A stretch of DNA of 43,634 bases from Saprospiraceae bacterium (GTDB lineage: Bacteria > Bacteroidota > Bacteroidia > Chitinophagales > Saprospiraceae): positions 1 to 43,634 of the forward strand of contig JANQZX010000006.1 of the NCBI GenBank assembly GCA_030728245.1, written 5' to 3'. The stretch's first letter is position 1. Each line of letters opens with the position of its first letter. A program made the translations under genes and the position numbers. Of the stretch, positions 43,074 through 43,634 are shown one piece after another. The notes below the pieces were generated by a model. The model was not told where the DNA came from, ran no database searches, and worked only from the letters and a program-made list of their open reading frames with translations.

Positions 43074-43634
43074 TCAATAAAATATTTCCTGAAAGTAAGA
43101 ATCGTTTTCTAACTCCCTGAATGATCCTGCGGCATATATGGTACCTGACTTAACAAGTATTATTCGGTCGCATTTTTCAGCTATAATGGGGTCACTTGTT
43201 GAAATAACCACCGTTTTTTCTTTTAAATAGGTGAGTATAAAATCGAATACCTTATGACGTTCCCGTCGATTTAAAAACATAAATTCCCCTTCCGCTAACC
43301 AAAGCGCTGGATTGAAAATAAGACTTCGCGCCAAAATAATCTTTGATTTTGTGCTTTTCGAGATATTTCTACCCTCTGAAACTAAGTGGGTCGAGTACCC
43401 TTTTGGCATTTTCTGAATAGTTTCTGTTAACCCTATGGCATCTGCTACCGGGGTGATTTTATCGAAATTTATATCATTATTCCCCATACATATATTATCC
43501 AAAATCGTACCGTCCTGAATATTTTCATCTGCCAGAAAATGCCCGACCTTACAGCGAATGGCGTTTATATTTAATGAACCAACGGGCATTGTATTAAATA
43601 AAAGCTGACCTTTAATATCTGTATAAAGAATTGA
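43074..43634 (-). CDS. ABC transporter ATP-binding domain, partial, with degenerate catalytic motifs
   Basis: Only the last 186 residues are in the window; the frame stays open to the right edge, so the ATG at 43589 is internal. The order matches the second half of an export-type nucleotide-binding domain. Q-loop-like sequence is followed by DGTILDNICMGN, KMPKGYSTHLVSEGRN and an ARSLIFNP block, and by DRIILVKSGTIYAAGSFREL. The LSGGQ signature is replaced by ISKSTK, the Walker B aspartate by alanine (LWLAEGE), and the switch histidine by serine (VISTSDP). This half probably cannot hydrolyse ATP well and may work beside an active half. It starts an export operon with HlyD and TolC. Confidence 0.8.
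   Translation of the reverse strand, partial: SILYTDIKGQLLFNTMPVGSLNINAIRCKVGHFLADENIQDGTILDNICMGNNDINFDKITPVADAIGLTETIQKMPKGYSTHLVSEGRNISKSTKSKIILARSLIFNPALWLAEGEFMFLNRRERHKVFDFILTYLKEKTVVISTSDPIIAEKCDRIILVKSGTIYAAGSFRELENDSYFQEIFY

Noticed and set aside
1-43634. CRISPR arrays, tRNA or rRNA genes, prophage or IS elements
   Set aside because: No regularly spaced repeats, cloverleaf or rRNA sequence, and no transposase, integrase or phage gene were seen on either strand.

Overview
The window comes from a member of the Bacteroidota, probably near the Saprospiria, although that class is a guess. The evidence is low G+C (about 40% by eye), almost no Shine-Dalgarno sequences, and many intergenic copies of the phylum's -7 promoter box TAnnTTTG. 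A secreted subtilase carries a type IX secretion tail, Rho and IF-2 have the long disordered N-terminal regions common in the phylum, and a futalosine-pathway menaquinone gene is present. I recognise no phage, insertion sequence, CRISPR array, rRNA or tRNA. This is ordinary chromosome in which housekeeping blocks alternate with accessory operons.

Layout. 1-144 holds three small palindromes of REP type. 141-2324 (minus) is an exported CBM9-like protein behind an exported M14 carboxypeptidase. 2408-6815 (plus) is a tight DinB / M16 protease / PLP-enzyme operon. 6790-10932 (minus) holds a PorE-like envelope protein with a SPOR domain, purN and an exported protein of unknown function. 11072-16388 (plus) is the most accessory part: a COMT-like O-methyltransferase, an aryl-type sulfotransferase and a second DinB protein in one tight cassette, then a duplicated DUF937/EF-hand protein, a GH32 fructanase and an unassigned radical SAM enzyme. 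16634-17299 is an RluA-type pseudouridine synthase.

The minus-strand operon 21019-17327 is mqnC, a purine nucleoside phosphorylase, hisF, hisIE and an SCP2-domain protein. Divergent from it, rimP-nusA-infB follows a leader with a five-codon reading frame and a terminator-like hairpin. After infB come a YkvA-like membrane protein, the T9SS subtilase and rho. serS is divergent from rho and has its own short upstream reading frame. A membrane zinc protease, frr and rpmH follow. Downstream of rpmH are two long perfect inverted repeats (14-bp and 22-bp arms). On the minus strand lie gltA, gcvH, a two-membrane-segment TonB and an exported TPR protein. A DUF3109 protein is divergent from gltA. The window ends inside a type I-like export operon (ABC ATPase, HlyD, TolC) whose visible ABC half has lost its signature motif, Walker B aspartate and switch histidine.

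The most useful leads are the methyl/sulfo/thiol-transferase-like cassette at 11-13 kb, the degenerate ABC half at the right edge, the SPOR-for-OmpA version of a PorE layout, the short upstream reading frames before rimP and serS, and the inverted repeats after rpmH. In several genes an upstream TTG start falls inside a promoter box, so the later ATG was chosen. Nothing here was tested by database search.
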